In this document: positions 54,607 through 63,744 of the stretch, in pieces
How positions within the stretch are numbered: the stretch's first letter is position 1
Layout: every line of letters starts with the position of its first letter
NCBI GenBank assembly: GCA_964546815.1
Contig: CAZJLR010000001.1
Location: forward strand, 1-64,000
Direction: 5' to 3'
DNA from: JAIEPM01 sp964546815
GTDB taxonomy: Bacteria; Cyanobacteriota; Vampirovibrionia; Obscuribacterales; Obscuribacteraceae
Length of the DNA: 64,000 nucleotides
Position numbers and translations under genes: made by a program
Notes under the pieces: generated by a model
What the model saw: only the letters and a program-made list of their open reading frames with translations
What the model was told of the DNA's origin: nothing
Database searches by the model: none

Positions 54607-55206
54607 ATGTCAGCGCTGACGTTGATAATTGAATATGTTGATAGATTGGCAATGGGAGAAATTTTTGCAACAAGACATTTGTTATCTCTGGCAAGCAGAG
54701 CAGCATTAGACCAGGCACTTTACCGTCTGGTGAAAAGAGGTTATTTACTGCGCCTTGCCAGAGGTGTCTTTTGTAAGAACATCGAAAAAATGAAAATCCC
54801 AGCAATTGAAACGATTGTGAAAGCAAAAGCAAATGCATTTGGAAAAACGATTGCAATGCATGGGGCTAACGCCATGAAAGTTTTTTCGAGTCGAAGGCAA
54901 AAACACGAGCTCATTCAATTTGCCTGGAATGCAAAAAGCAGTTCTTTCGTGGTGCTTGGCGTGAGGGTTTATTTGAGCGGCACAAGCATGAATCGAGTGA
55001 GGGCGGGTGATACTAAGCCCGGTCTCAGTCTGAGAGCCATGGCAGCCCTTAAAAAAGAAGGCCTTGTACCTGGGCTTATAGCCGCAATGTTCAAGGGTTT
55101 CAGCCAGAGCGAAGTGAAGCAGTTTAAAAAACAGATTCCACCATTAATGACTGGATGGATGAGCGACATCGTTTTACACTCGGGCATCCCCCTTGGCTAC
55201 ACTTGA
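54607..55206 (+). CDS. AbiEi/DUF6088-like protein, no toxin partner
   Basis: A 199-aa protein. The N-terminal ~60 residues form a winged-helix of the type in AbiEi antitoxins (FATRHLLSLASRAALDQALY, RLVKRGYLLRLARGVFCK); the rest follows DUF6088 (AFGKTIAMHGANAMKVF). AbiEi represses its operon and neutralises the AbiEii nucleotidyltransferase, but the next gene is recO. It is an orphan or has a distant partner. The start has AGGAGG upstream (about 54594-54600). Confidence 0.8.
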   Translation: MSALTLIIEYVDRLAMGEIFATRHLLSLASRAALDQALYRLVKRGYLLRLARGVFCKNIEKMKIPAIETIVKAKANAFGKTIAMHGANAMKVFSSRRQKHELIQFAWNAKSSSFVVLGVRVYLSGTSMNRVRAGDTKPGLSLRAMAALKKEGLVPGLIAAMFKGFSQSEVKQFKKQIPPLMTGWMSDIVLHSGIPLGYT

Positions 55207-55283
55207 TTCAAATAGATATTTCACTATCAATGCCTCAATTTTCTTGTGTATGATTCAAATAGTTTCTGGTATCCATCTTTAAC

Positions 55284-56126
55284 TTGGCAAAATACAACGT
55301 CAAAGGAATTAACGTCGGCAGCTTCGATTTAGGCGAAGCTGACCGTGTCTTGACTATTTTTAGCGCAGAAAAAGGGCCACTGAAAGTAATAGCGAAAGGT
55401 TCTCGCAAGCCTGGCTCAAAAATGTCAGGGCGAACCGATGTACTTTGCGTAAATGAGCTATTTTTGAGCTCTGGCCGCACTTTTGAAATTATCACCCAAG
55501 CTCAGTCAATCGAGAATTTCGCTGCACTTAGATCAAACCTGGCCAGCTTGAGCTATGCACTCTACTACGCTGAGCTAACTGCTTGCTTCGGGCTTGGACT
55601 GGAGGAAGAATCAGAACGCTACTTTGACTATCTAATGCAATCACTTACTCTACTAAGCAAGAGCGAGTTAGACCCGCTCAGCCTGTGTATGGAGTTTGAA
55701 ATCGGTCTACTTGACTTTCTGGGTTACAGACCTGAGCTAACCTTTTGCATAGCCTGTCGCGAAGTTCTCAGTGAGTACAAACTTTCCAGGTTCAACATTG
55801 AACTGGGCGGCATTGTTTGCACATCATGCTTTGCCAGAAGTCGCAGAGCACAAGTACGGGAGTCGCAAGACTTCGACCATGACTATGCAGAAATTGCCAG
55901 AGGTATACATATAACACCTCTAGTATGGAAGACCCTGGTGCTCTGCGCAGCCGGCACATATAGCCAATTGAGCAGCACTAACATGCAATCTAATATCGCA
56001 CAGCAGGTGCAGCAAGCAGGACAGCGCATACTGCAAACTTATATCGAGCTGAGAGCCGGCAAAAGGTTCAAATCACTGGACTTACTAAGTCAACTGCAAG
56101 CAAGCAGTAAAGCAAGCAGCCATTAG
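55284..56126 (+). CDS. recO: DNA repair protein RecO
   Basis: A 280-aa RecO: an N-terminal OB-fold (VKGINVGSFDLGEADRVLTIF, KGPLKVIAKGSRKPGSKMSG), a helical middle and a zinc finger C-x2-C...C-x2-C (CIACREVL, CTSCFA). RecO helps RecR load RecA on SSB-coated DNA in gap repair. The start is a TTG at 55284. The C-terminal 25 residues are Ser/Gln-rich and not part of the family core. Confidence 0.92.
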   Translation: MAKYNVKGINVGSFDLGEADRVLTIFSAEKGPLKVIAKGSRKPGSKMSGRTDVLCVNELFLSSGRTFEIITQAQSIENFAALRSNLASLSYALYYAELTACFGLGLEEESERYFDYLMQSLTLLSKSELDPLSLCMEFEIGLLDFLGYRPELTFCIACREVLSEYKLSRFNIELGGIVCTSCFARSRRAQVRESQDFDHDYAEIARGIHITPLVWKTLVLCAAGTYSQLSSTNMQSNIAQQVQQAGQRILQTYIELRAGKRFKSLDLLSQLQASSKASSH

Positions 56127-56319
56127 AAAGCACTTGGATAGCACTTGGCAGCACACTTGTAGCAGCTTGCTGCAGCCCAGGCTTCGGGCAGGCTTGAGCA
56201 AAGACAGTTCATTAACTAGGTTTCCCTTAAGAAGCGCGGAGCGATCTGCAAAATCCGTGGCAAGAGAGCAGCTAATCTCGCTAGAATAGACCGCATTAGC
56301 GAAACGGGGAGAAAACGCC

Positions 56320-57576
56320 ATGCCGGGTCTTAAGGATGTAGATGCAGATATCTACAAGGCTATACAACTTGAGCTAAAGAGACAACAAGACGGTCTTGAG
56401 CTTATCGCCAGCGAAAATTTCGTTAGCGAAGCTGTTCTTGAAGCGCAGGGCTCGGTACTCACTAATAAGTACGCTGAGGGTCTTCCAGGCAAACGTTATT
56501 ACGGCGGCTGCGAATACGTCGATATAGTAGAACGCCTTGCTATTGATAGATTAAAACAGCTATTCGGCGCCCCACACGCTAATGTACAAGCTCACAGCGG
56601 CGCGCAAGCCAACATGGCAGTTATGTTTGCCATGTTGCAACCCGGCGATACAATCATGGGCATGGCGCTAGATCAAGGTGGACATTTAACACATGGTTCA
56701 CCAGTGGCTATGTCGGGCAAATGGTTCAAAGCTGTCCCATATGGCATCAACGCCGAAACCGGTAGAATCGACTTCGACCAGGTATTATCCCTGGCTCGCG
56801 AACATCGCCCCAAACTCATCATTTGCGGTGCAAGCAATTATCCACGCGTCATCGACTTCAAAAAATTCAGAGAAATCGCAGACGAAGTAGGCGCCCTTTT
56901 GATGGCTGACATTGCTCACATCGCCGGGTTGATCGCCGCCGGTATCCATCCAAGTCCTTTCCCGCATGCTCATTTTGTAACAAGCACCACTCACAAAACT
57001 CTTAGAGGACCAAGAGGCGGTGTAGTTATGTGCCACGAAGATTACGCCTCAGCCATCGACAAGTCGATTTTCCCAGGCTTGCAGGGTGGACCGCTAATGC
57101 ATGTTATCGCAGCCAAAGCAGTCGCCTTCCAGGAAGCATTGCAGCCTGAATTCAAAGACTACCAACGCCGCATAGTAGCCAACGCAAATCAACTGGCCAA
57201 TTCGCTGATTGAAGAAGGTCTAGCCATCGTATCTGGTGGCACCGACAACCATTTGATGACTGTAGATCTTCGCCCTGTAAATCTCACCGGCAAAAAAGCT
57301 TGTGAATACCTGGAAGCAGTTCATATCACCACAAACAAAAACACAATTCCTAACGACCCTCAAAAGCCGCATATAACAAGCGGCATTCGCATTGGTACTC
57401 CAGCTGTAACAAGTCGCGGATTAGGCGTTGAAGAAATGAAATTAATTGCCAAAGCAATTGCAAACAAGCTGAAATCACCTGAAGACGAGTCTACGCAAAA
57501 TGAAGTTATGGACCAGGTAAGGAGATTATGCGAAAGATTTCCACTCTACAAAGAACGGCTGGTAGCCAGCAAGTGA
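56320..57576 (+). CDS. glyA: Serine hydroxymethyltransferase
   Basis: A 418-aa PLP enzyme that turns serine and tetrahydrofolate into glycine and methylene-tetrahydrofolate. Diagnostic parts: ELIASENFVSEAVLEAQGS, NKYAEGLPGKRYYGG, HSGAQANMAVM, and the PLP lysine in TTHKTLRGPRGG (about 231-242). Full length. Its last 49 bases overlap the start of the next gene. Confidence 0.97.
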   Translation: MPGLKDVDADIYKAIQLELKRQQDGLELIASENFVSEAVLEAQGSVLTNKYAEGLPGKRYYGGCEYVDIVERLAIDRLKQLFGAPHANVQAHSGAQANMAVMFAMLQPGDTIMGMALDQGGHLTHGSPVAMSGKWFKAVPYGINAETGRIDFDQVLSLAREHRPKLIICGASNYPRVIDFKKFREIADEVGALLMADIAHIAGLIAAGIHPSPFPHAHFVTSTTHKTLRGPRGGVVMCHEDYASAIDKSIFPGLQGGPLMHVIAAKAVAFQEALQPEFKDYQRRIVANANQLANSLIEEGLAIVSGGTDNHLMTVDLRPVNLTGKKACEYLEAVHITTNKNTIPNDPQKPHITSGIRIGTPAVTSRGLGVEEMKLIAKAIANKLKSPEDESTQNEVMDQVRRLCERFPLYKERLVASK

Positions 57577-58916
57577 ACAAAGTCAGGAAGTCCAATCGTC
57601 CAAGAGCCACAACACTGGCGGTTCGCTTCTGCCAATTGTTGCTGCTTGGTTTTGGAATCACGCTGGCCTGCACTTATTCACAAGGTCACTTAGATCAAAC
57701 ACAAATTCCTGGTTTTCTAGTGGCACTGGCAGTAAGTTGGTGGCTCACTCCCGAGATACGTTCGCGAGCTATGACTCTGGGCCTCGTGGACAAGCCTGGT
57801 GAAGACCGGCGCATCCACAAGGTCGCAGTGCCGCGTCTGGGTGGCGTGGCTATTTATATCAGCATGATGTTCGCGCTGGTTTTGATGATTGCAATTTGCG
57901 GTCGTTTTCCCAGACAGGGCGGATTGCTCGGTATCGCCGCCGGTGGCACTCTCATTTTCGTCATGGGACTGATGGATGACCTTGAGTCACTGCCTGCCAA
58001 AGTAAAACTGGGTATTCAGGTTTTAGCGGCATGTGCCGCATACTCGCTTGGAGTGCGCCTGAACGAATCTATACCCTTGCCATTCATCATCAACTGGGGA
58101 TTCATTCACATTGACGGCGGCATTCACCTTGGTCAATGGGCGCTTCCGCTAACAGTGCTCTGGTTGGTTGGAATTTCAAATGCTGTAAATTTGATTGACG
58201 GCATGGATGGACTTGCAGCAGGTGTTTCACTGATCTCGGCCATAACTATCTGGTCTGTAGCTATGGCACCGTCACTGGCTTCATTCCATTCGCAACCTTA
58301 TGCTGCCTGGATAGCAGCGGTTCTGGCGGGAGCCTTGCTTGGTTTTCTGCGCTGGAATTTCAACCCGGCGCGCATTTTTCTGGGCGACTCGGGGGCATAT
58401 CTTGTCGGCTTCACCTTAGCTTCGGTGGCTATAACAGGTGTTCTTAAAACGGCCACAGTAAGTACAGTTTTGCTGCCCATGTTGATTTTGTTTTTCCCAA
58501 TTCTAGATACAAGTTGGGCGATTATAAGGCGACTTTCCAGGCGCAAATCAATCTTTGCTCCTGACGCTGAACACATTCACCACAGGCTCTTAAATACAGG
58601 CCTTTCACAAAAGAAAGTAGCTTATTTGATCTACGCTTTTTCAGGCACTCTCGGATTGATCGCTGCAACTTTTGTCAATCAGCAAGTGTATTACTTGTCT
58701 GTGTGCGGCGTGGTGCTGGTGCTTGCACTTTTCTTTGCCGAAGTCCTGAACAGGCACAAAGGACGAGGCAGAGGAAATGCTGTAAACCTTGCACCTCCCG
58801 ACGACCCAGATCAAAACCAAGATTTTTCTCCGGCATTAGAACCTGGACAGTCGGGCAATTTGCCCAAGACTACAGAGCACAATGTCGAAAGTTCAGGTTC
58901 TTCAGACCAGGTATAA
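57528..58916 (+). CDS. WecA/TagO-type polyprenyl-phosphate sugar-1-phosphate transferase
   Basis: A 462-aa membrane enzyme of the MraY/WecA family that begins lipid-linked glycan synthesis on undecaprenyl phosphate. About 10 helices and the family loops: DRRIHKVAVPRLGG, LMDDLESLPAKVKLGIQ (Asp pair), NLIDGMDGLAAG, FLGDSGAYLVGF and the C-terminal HIHHRLL typical of WecA-like rather than MraY. The ATG at 57528 lies within glyA but has a strong AAGGAG; a GTG at 57573 is an alternative. The last ~45 residues are polar. Confidence 0.88.
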   Translation: MRKISTLQRTAGSQQVNKVRKSNRPRATTLAVRFCQLLLLGFGITLACTYSQGHLDQTQIPGFLVALAVSWWLTPEIRSRAMTLGLVDKPGEDRRIHKVAVPRLGGVAIYISMMFALVLMIAICGRFPRQGGLLGIAAGGTLIFVMGLMDDLESLPAKVKLGIQVLAACAAYSLGVRLNESIPLPFIINWGFIHIDGGIHLGQWALPLTVLWLVGISNAVNLIDGMDGLAAGVSLISAITIWSVAMAPSLASFHSQPYAAWIAAVLAGALLGFLRWNFNPARIFLGDSGAYLVGFTLASVAITGVLKTATVSTVLLPMLILFFPILDTSWAIIRRLSRRKSIFAPDAEHIHHRLLNTGLSQKKVAYLIYAFSGTLGLIAATFVNQQVYYLSVCGVVLVLALFFAEVLNRHKGRGRGNAVNLAPPDDPDQNQDFSPALEPGQSGNLPKTTEHNVESSGSSDQV

Positions 58917-58942
58917 AAGACGCGCCCAGGGTCATGCAGACC

Positions 58943-59221
58943 CTAGTCGTGCCCAGAAGCTTCTTCGGCTTTTCTCTTTTTGATTTTGGCTTCTAGCTCG
59001 CGCATGCTTTCGACATGACGTTGTTCTTCAATTTCTTGCTGGCGCTTTTTTTCTTCCATTTGCTTGGCGATACGGTCGTCAATAAAACGCCTTTCGACTT
59101 CCTGAGCGCGCCTGCGACGTTCTTGTTCTTCAAGAATACGTCTTTCACCGCGTTCACGTTCGCGTTCAGCTTTGCGCTCTTCTTCGCGTCTTTGAACACG
59201 TTTGTCCAACCACTTGCTCAT
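58943..59221 (-). CDS. Highly charged coiled-coil peptide
   Basis: About 92 aa from the ATG at 59221 with GGAGG upstream. Nearly the whole chain is Arg/Glu/Lys-rich helix (KAERERERGERRILEEQE, KQMEEKKRQQEIEEQRH), ending KRKAEEASGHD. Such single alpha-helices or coiled coils are low-complexity, so family resemblance cannot be judged. The strong binding site supports expression. Confidence 0.65.
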   Translation of the reverse strand: MSKWLDKRVQRREEERKAERERERGERRILEEQERRRRAQEVERRFIDDRIAKQMEEKKRQQEIEEQRHVESMRELEAKIKKRKAEEASGHD

Positions 59222-59397
59222 CTCATCCTCCAGAGCCGCTGACAATTTACCAAATCTGCCCAGAGCTCAAAAGTAGCTGTCTTTATCAGCAAGCCGGGGC
59301 GGATTTTATGTAAATGACATGCCTATCTCATTTGAGCTTAGCTTGAGTCTATTAATCGCGTCAAGTGGAAGCTTAAAATGCACCACTAGCAAATCGA

Positions 59398-59421
59398 CGG
59401 CAGCTTTCTTAAAAGCTGCCG
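59398..59421 (-). terminator. Hairpin downstream of the malic enzyme gene
   Basis: CGGCAGCTTT - CTTA - AAAGCTGCCG, a perfect 10-bp stem, 27 bases past the stop of the malic enzyme gene. The following minus-strand sequence (TCGATTTG) has only a weak T-run, so termination strength is uncertain. Confidence 0.6.
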
Positions 59422-59447
59422 CCGAACTACATTGATGCTCTTATAAA

Positions 59448-60944
59448 CTAAGACTGCTCGTCAAAAGCAGACTTTGGCTCTTTGCGTGCCACGCCTGTTT
59501 TGATAGCCGCCTTAACGACTGCCTGAGCGACTGACTCGGCAACTTTGGGATTGAAACAACCAGGAATGATGTAGTCTTCGCATAGTTCTTTAGGCGAAAC
59601 TACTGAAGCTATTGCCTCGGCAGCAGCCAGTTTCATTTCCTCATTTATGTCGCGAGCCTGACAATCGAGTGCTCCTCTGAATATTCCAGGAAAGCACAAT
59701 ACATTGTTTATTTGATTTGGATAGTCAGAACGCCCAGTAGCCATGATTCTCACGTACGGTGCAGCATCTTCAGGCATCACTTCGGGTGTCGGATTAGCCA
59801 TGGCAAAAACAATTGGGTCTCGAGCCATAGTAGCCAGATCTTTTGCGTCTACTGTACCCGGTCCTGATAGACCAAGGAAAAGGTCGGCACCAACCAGTGC
59901 ATCATGCAGAGTCCCTTTGAACCCAGTTGGGTTTGTATGTTCTGCAAACCAGTCTTTCATGAAATTCATATGCTCGCCGCGCCCTTTGTATATAGCGCCC
60001 TGTCTATCAAAACCAATTATATTTTTGGCTCCGGCAGACATGATGATTTTCGAGCAGGCGACGCCGGCAGCACCAACACCGGTGACAACAATTTTCAAAT
60101 CGCCAATTTCTTTTTTGACGATTTTGAGTGCATTGATCAAAGCAGCAAGCACAACTACTGCGGTTCCGTGCTGGTCATCATGAAAAACAGGAATATCAAG
60201 CTCTTCTTTAAGTCTGCGTTCGATTTCAAAACAACGTGGCGCTGAAATGTCTTCGAGGTTGATACCACCAAAAACAGGAGCCATGTATTTCACAGCCTTG
60301 ATTATTTCTTCAGTGTCTTTAGTGTTCAAAGCAATCGGGAATGCGTCGATTTTTCCGAACTCTTTAAACAGCATAGCTTTGCCTTCCATTACAGGCAAAG
60401 AAGCTTCCGGACCTATGTCACCAAGACCCAAAACTGCAGTGCCATCTGTAACAACAGCAACAGTGTTTCTCTTGATTGTCAGCTTGTAGACATTTTCAGG
60501 TTCATTGTGAATTGCCATACACACGCGAGCCACTCCAGGTGTGTACGCCATTGAGAGGTCGTCTCGAGTAGCAAGCGGCACTTTATTAGTGACCCTTATT
60601 TTGCCACCCAGGTGCATCAAAAATGTTCTGTCCGAAACATGAACGACCTGGACGCCGTCCAGAGCTTTCAGCTCTTTCATGACTTCTTCGCCATGAGCTT
60701 CGTCTCGAACCGCAACTGTGAGGTCGCGGATTATGCAGCCATCTTCGAAGCCGGCTATATCTATAGCACCTATATCTCCGCCGATTTCGCCAATTTTGGA
60801 AGTGATTTTGCCCAGCATGCCCGGGCGATTCTGAATTTTGAGCCTTATTGTCAGGCTATAACTTGCGCTTGGTTTTACCAATTTCTTATCCGTATTTTCA
60901 TTGCCTTTAGCATCATTTGAGGCTTTAGTCGTAGTTGAGGTCAT
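59448..60944 (-). CDS. NAD(P)-dependent malic enzyme with N-terminal ACT domain
   Basis: About 498 aa. Residues 25-100 are an ACT domain (YSLTIRLKIQNRPGMLGKIT), a small-molecule sensor. Then the malic-enzyme core: DDLSMAYTPGVARVC, VAVVTDGTAVLGLGDIGPEA, DISAPRCFEIE, FHDDQHGTAVVVLA, nucleotide loop VVTGVGAAGVACSKI, and FAMANPTPEVMPEDA. It turns malate into pyruvate and CO2. The ACT domain suggests amino-acid control. Confidence 0.93.
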   Translation of the reverse strand: MTSTTTKASNDAKGNENTDKKLVKPSASYSLTIRLKIQNRPGMLGKITSKIGEIGGDIGAIDIAGFEDGCIIRDLTVAVRDEAHGEEVMKELKALDGVQVVHVSDRTFLMHLGGKIRVTNKVPLATRDDLSMAYTPGVARVCMAIHNEPENVYKLTIKRNTVAVVTDGTAVLGLGDIGPEASLPVMEGKAMLFKEFGKIDAFPIALNTKDTEEIIKAVKYMAPVFGGINLEDISAPRCFEIERRLKEELDIPVFHDDQHGTAVVVLAALINALKIVKKEIGDLKIVVTGVGAAGVACSKIIMSAGAKNIIGFDRQGAIYKGRGEHMNFMKDWFAEHTNPTGFKGTLHDALVGADLFLGLSGPGTVDAKDLATMARDPIVFAMANPTPEVMPEDAAPYVRIMATGRSDYPNQINNVLCFPGIFRGALDCQARDINEEMKLAAAEAIASVVSPKELCEDYIIPGCFNPKVAESVAQAVVKAAIKTGVARKEPKSAFDEQS

Positions 60945-61231
60945 TTCGTGCACCCGATGAATTTGATTCGATCAAGAATCTTGTTCCCGCAGACTGACTG
61001 CGTTGCTCGATACAAGCATATCTCGACAGACACGGTGAAATATGCGACTTAATTATTCCTATGTATTAATTCGAGCCCGGATTCGACTTTTCATGTCGGC
61101 TAGCCTTAAAACAAAGGATTTCATCACTCTCATTTGGGGTATGCTTTATGGACTTTGAACGCATGAGTGGGTTGGAGACTCCAGCCTACACCAACGATTC
61201 CAAGAGATTGCGGTTCTGACAGGTGGAGTAC

Positions 61232-62032
61232 ATGACAACAGAAAAACGCGAAATTATTGGCAACTATGAAGTTTCTGAAGGCAAGTTGACTACAAGACGC
61301 GAAGTCTTGTTAATGGGTGCACTTGCTGCTGGCGCCGTGATAGGCGGGTCTGCAGCTAGCGCTGCTACCGAAAATGCAGCCAAAACTTCAGCTGCTGGTG
61401 GAGAAATAAAAGAAAAAGACTTTTCGGCCCTTCTTAGCAAAAAGATGGAAGGACTCTCAACGAGTCAAATTGAACAGCATCTGAAGTTATACAAAGGCTA
61501 CGTTACAAAAACAAAAGAGATAAACGCTCTACTAGATGCGCAAGACATACTCACGCAAACACCGGCTGCCAATGCAACCTATGCACCATTGCGTGAATTG
61601 CTGATGGAGCAAAGTTTTGCATTGAACGGCGTTATATACCATGAGCTTTATTTCGGCAACCTCGGTGGTTCTGGCGGAGAGCCAGGCGGCGAGCTGAAAT
61701 CAGCAATTGAAGCACGCTGGGGCAGCAGTTCCAAATTCATCGATTATTTGAAAGCCGCCGGCAAGTGCATGCGCGGATGGGTCATCATGGGCTGGAACAC
61801 ACGCGACTCGAGTTTGCACACATATGGACTGGACATGCACAATATGTGGTCGCCTGCAAATGTTGTGCCAATTGTGGCACTCGACGTTTACGAGCATGCT
61901 TATATGATTGATTACGGTATCAATCGTGCCAGCTATCTCGATGCATTCGTCAAAAACATTGACTGGGACGTATGTGGCAAGCGTTTCTCGCTTGCACACA
62001 AACATCCATCCGGTCCTGATTGCACTAATTAA
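61232..62032 (+). CDS. Tat-exported Fe/Mn superoxide dismutase family protein
   Basis: About 266 aa from the ATG at 61232. A twin-arginine signal (TTRREVLLMGALAAGAVIG, Arg at about 22-23) suggests folded export. The SOD domain (about 60-255) keeps all four metal ligands: His in QIEQHLKLYKGYV, His in NGVIYHELYF, Asp and His in DVYEHAYMIDYG. The usual K-H-H is K-L-Y and other core residues differ, so it belongs to a divergent clade. It may protect the envelope from superoxide. A strong terminator follows. Confidence 0.85.
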   Translation: MTTEKREIIGNYEVSEGKLTTRREVLLMGALAAGAVIGGSAASAATENAAKTSAAGGEIKEKDFSALLSKKMEGLSTSQIEQHLKLYKGYVTKTKEINALLDAQDILTQTPAANATYAPLRELLMEQSFALNGVIYHELYFGNLGGSGGEPGGELKSAIEARWGSSSKFIDYLKAAGKCMRGWVIMGWNTRDSSLHTYGLDMHNMWSPANVVPIVALDVYEHAYMIDYGINRASYLDAFVKNIDWDVCGKRFSLAHKHPSGPDCTN

Positions 62033-62052
62033 TCAAAGACAAAACTCAAAAC

Positions 62053-62092
62053 AAAACGAGAGGATGACTGCATTTTCATCCTCTCGTTTTTC
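62053..62092 (+). terminator. Rho-independent terminator
   Basis: AAAACGAGAGGATGA / TCATCCTCTCGTTTT: perfect 15-bp stem, 8-base loop, ending in TTTTTC. It follows the superoxide dismutase gene and, being flanked by A- and T-runs, can work from both sides (convergent with the glycosylase gene). Confidence 0.93.
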
Positions 62093-62115
62093 ATTTTCAC
62101 GATAGTCAATTCAAC

Positions 62116-62814
62116 TTATTTCAAATCAAGCACACGCCAGAGATACCAGGATGCAACAGATCTATATGGTCTCCAGATTTCAGAGTGCTCCAAAAGAAAA
62201 CGCGGACTCGGCAATTCATCTAATTCGTAAGCACGAGCAAAGCCCTTCCTTACGCCATAGTCGTTGTTAGGCATCACATCAGGCCGACCCAGCTTGAAAA
62301 TCAATAACATATGAACTGTCCACTCGCCGATGCCTCTGACTGCAGTTAGTTTTTCAACAATTTCTGCATCATTCATTTCGGCTAGTGCATCAAGGTCAGG
62401 CAATAAGCCTTTTTTGGTTTTGTCTGCCAGATCTTTGATTGCTGCAGTTTTTGCACCAGAAAGACCGACAGAGCGAAATGTTTCGTCAGTTGTTTTCAAG
62501 ACTTGGGCAGGGCTGGGAAACTTGTCTTTATATAAGCCTTTGACTCGTCCCATAATCGTGGCAGCAGCTTTACCGGTGAGCTGTTGATAGACGATTGACT
62601 CAAGCAAACTTTCAAATGAGTTATGCATTGCCTGAAGCTCAAGGCGACATGGTCCTACTGCCTTAATTACCCTTGCCATATTTTTATCTGCTTTGGCAAT
62701 AACTTTCGCTGCTGCCACTGCATCGAAAGGCAACTGATTTAGCAATGCCGCGGACTCTACGCTGCTTTCAAATCGTCTTGTGACTTTAGGCTTTGACTTT
62801 GTTTCTTTCATCAT
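62116..62814 (-). CDS. DNA-3-methyladenine glycosylase (AlkA-like)
   Basis: About 232 aa from the ATG at 62814. A helix-hairpin-helix glycosylase removing alkylated purines: FESLLESIVYQQLTGKAAATI, SVGLSGAKTAAIKDLA, then LTAVRGIGEWTVHMLLIF with the catalytic Asp in RPDVMPNNDYGVRKGF. No Fe-S cluster, as expected for AlkA/MAG types. No N-terminal Ada-like domain. Confidence 0.88.
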   Translation of the reverse strand: MMKETKSKPKVTRRFESSVESAALLNQLPFDAVAAAKVIAKADKNMARVIKAVGPCRLELQAMHNSFESLLESIVYQQLTGKAAATIMGRVKGLYKDKFPSPAQVLKTTDETFRSVGLSGAKTAAIKDLADKTKKGLLPDLDALAEMNDAEIVEKLTAVRGIGEWTVHMLLIFKLGRPDVMPNNDYGVRKGFARAYELDELPSPRFLLEHSEIWRPYRSVASWYLWRVLDLK

Positions 62815-62865
62815 GACCCACGAGTTAAAATGTAGATGTCCTTTCGCTGAGCTTAGCAAGTAAAA

Positions 62866-63705
62866 GTGTATTTTGAAAAGTCGCAATCAATAATTATTCT
62901 GATGCAAGTTGCATTTGCTTGCTTGCCCTGTCTTGCTTCCGATTGGGAAGAAGATCTGCAAAATGATAAAAGCAAAATTTCTAAACCAGGCGCAACTTTG
63001 CAAAACGCTTCTGCAGCAAAGCCAGGCAAGCTTATCTTGCATGGCCAGGTAAATCACTCAGAGCAGCTGCCTTCCCTGGGTGATGGGCTGCAAGCCGGTG
63101 CAAATTTCAACCCAAATGCGCTAGCTAAGGCAAAATATGAAAGCAGCTGGTTCAAAATACCTATATGGTTTGCAGGCACATTTCAATCTAACGAATCTAC
63201 AGTTGAATACATAAAAGATTATGCCACTGGCAGGTCATCACGTCCCAACAAAACAGTAGCTTCAGTAGGACAGGAAGTGCACGGATTTCAGCAAGATTCG
63301 CATGGAAATATCTGGCATTTTTACATCAAATCAGGTTCTAGCCGCAGCGAACAAACAGGTCACATTACATTCAACAATATAGATAGTTACGAGCCAGTAT
63401 ACGTTTCGGACGACAAGGTTGTTCTAAGAGTGCTTGCGACTTCGTTGATTGTAGACAAACGCACAGGAATAATTGTTGATTCATATCGCAGAGAAGACAT
63501 CAAAACATATCAGCCAAATACGCTTGCTTCAGTGAAAGTAAGCTATACATCTAAAAGTTTCGATTCACATGGACAGCCGCGCGACCTGCAAGACGGTGTT
63601 TCAATCCAGAGACTGATTGCACGTTTTCATCCGATTGATAGTGAAGGTGACCAGGACTACAAGTCAATGTTCAAAGACTATTTGAGTGCACAACATATTG
63701 AATAG
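62866..63705 (+). CDS. Secreted protein of unknown function
   Basis: A 279-aa protein from a GTG at 62866. The N-terminus is hydrophobic (IIILMQVAFACLPCLAS) and looks like a signal peptide. The mature part is beta-rich with SSWFKIPIWFAGTFQSNEST, NIWHFYIKSGSS and LATSLIVDKRTGIIVDSYRRED. I do not recognise the family. Divergent start overlaps the upstream region of the AlkA-like gene by a few bases of open frame only. Confidence 0.65.
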   Translation: MYFEKSQSIIILMQVAFACLPCLASDWEEDLQNDKSKISKPGATLQNASAAKPGKLILHGQVNHSEQLPSLGDGLQAGANFNPNALAKAKYESSWFKIPIWFAGTFQSNESTVEYIKDYATGRSSRPNKTVASVGQEVHGFQQDSHGNIWHFYIKSGSSRSEQTGHITFNNIDSYEPVYVSDDKVVLRVLATSLIVDKRTGIIVDSYRREDIKTYQPNTLASVKVSYTSKSFDSHGQPRDLQDGVSIQRLIARFHPIDSEGDQDYKSMFKDYLSAQHIE

Positions 63706-63744
63706 CAATGAAGAAACAGGGACACAACCCAGAGAGCAACGCCA

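Noticed and set aside
62866..62886. Longer AlkA-like protein starting at 62886
   Set aside because: The extra 24 residues do not resemble the family and overlap the divergent gene; the ATG at 62814 is preferred.
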